A DNA stretch of 64,000 nucleotides from Pseudoalteromonas viridis (GTDB lineage: Bacteria > Pseudomonadota > Gammaproteobacteria > Enterobacterales > Alteromonadaceae), in the NCBI RefSeq assembly GCF_017742995.1, contig NZ_CP072426.1, positions 868,001 through 932,000 on the forward strand. The letters are read 5' to 3'. This document shows, in pieces, positions 63,580 to 64,000 of the stretch. Below the pieces are notes generated by a model, which was given only the letters and a program-made list of their open reading frames with translations, was not told the origin of the DNA and ran no database searches. Position numbers and translations under genes: made by a program. How positions within the stretch are numbered: position 1 is the first letter of the stretch; every line of letters begins with the position of its first letter.

Positions 63580-63985
63580 GCTAGAGATATTAAGTACCCC
63601 ACCCGCAGCCACCGAGTTCAGTGCGCTGCGCGACAGTGTAGGCTGGCAAAACCCGACCCTTGAGCAAGTTGCAGCCAGCATTGCGGCCTCACTGTACTGG
63701 GTGCAATGTCGCAAAGAGCAACAACTGGTGGCCTGCGGCCGGGTAGTCGGCGATGGGCAAATGTACTTTTACATCCAGGACGTCATAGTGCATCCGGATC
63801 ATCAGGGTTGTGGTCTTGGCAGTATCGTTATGGATGGCATTGAGCAATACTTATCGGCGCATTGTCACGGCGGTGCAACCGCGGCATTGCTGGCGGCACA
63901 GGGCAAAGAGGCCTTCTACCAGCGTTACGGCTACGCATTGCGCGACGGCGAAACGCTGGGACTGGGAATGTGTAAGTTTTACTGA
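63563..63985 (+). CDS. GNAT acetyltransferase
   Basis: Up to 140 residues; the start is uncertain. TTG 63563 or TTG 63569 fit the ACAGG upstream and would overlap the end of the chemotaxis gene. The acetyl-CoA-binding region is [24 protein letters not shown], and the end AFYQRYGY is the usual GNAT beta6-beta7 area. Substrate unknown. The overlap suggests co-translation with the receptor gene. Confidence 0.83.
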   Translation: MTLTTELEILSTPPAATEFSALRDSVGWQNPTLEQVAASIAASLYWVQCRKEQQLVACGRVVGDGQMYFYIQDVIVHPDHQGCGLGSIVMDGIEQYLSAHCHGGATAALLAAQGKEAFYQRYGYALRDGETLGLGMCKFY

Positions 63986-64000
63986 TTTACCCGCCTGCTC

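Overview
The window looks like a chromosomal segment of a marine gammaproteobacterium of the Alteromonadales, most likely Pseudoalteromonas-like. The grounds are moderate GC, a GlrK/QseG/GlrR operon, an OsmC-YcaO fusion, a GlyGly-CTERM-type sorting signal and many secreted hydrolases. The genus is an inference from gene content. No rRNA, tRNA, CRISPR array, insertion sequence or integrase was found.

Layout. (1) 1-3.9 kb: a signalling operon with the C-terminal part of a hybrid histidine kinase (REC-HPt), a RocR-like REC-EAL phosphodiesterase and two more receiver proteins. (2) 4-13.2 kb: mostly secreted or cell-envelope single genes: a DUF6351-like esterase, a gamma-glutamylcyclotransferase-like protein, an M14 carboxypeptidase with PKD domains, an S9-type hydrolase, a lipoprotein, a periplasmic solute-binding protein and an rRNA-type methyltransferase. 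(3) 13.3-42.8 kb, all on the minus strand: a surface region with a collagen-like/coiled-coil/lectin-like protein, a small lipoprotein, an O-antigen-ligase-type membrane protein, an 18-kb gene for a 6083-residue repeat adhesin, a phage-tail-collar protein, an orphan protein, a formyltransferase, a methyltransferase-like protein and a Tat-exported beta-propeller.

(4) 43.2-50.5 kb: a TOMM-type (thiazole/oxazole-modified peptide) locus. It holds a kinase/cyclase-like/AAA/TPR fusion, an orphan 257-residue protein and a cyclodehydratase-type YcaO protein. Just after these, too broken to be an ORF, lies what reads as a decayed nitrile-hydratase-leader-type (NHLP) precursor. Base composition turns AT-rich inside the kinase gene near 45.9 kb and returns near 50.4 kb, so the second half of the locus looks imported. 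(5) 50.5-56.4 kb: the housekeeping-type OsmC-YcaO protein (convergent to the TOMM YcaO), an outer-membrane protein, a LysR regulator divergent from an MFS exporter, and a GNAT acetyltransferase. (6) 56.5-61.4 kb: five tandem genes for tiny secreted EF-hand proteins, divergent from glrK-qseG-glrR. Four copies of GTTGC-N6-GCAAC and a near-consensus sigma-54 promoter lie between and around them, suggesting that GlrR controls the EF-hand genes. (7) 61.6-64 kb: a chemotaxis receptor and a GNAT acetyltransferase.

The most unusual items are the NHLP-like precursor remnant, the giant adhesin that carries a GlyGly-CTERM-like signal followed in the same frame by a signal peptide and a complete outer-membrane barrel, and the EF-hand/GlrR regulatory arrangement.
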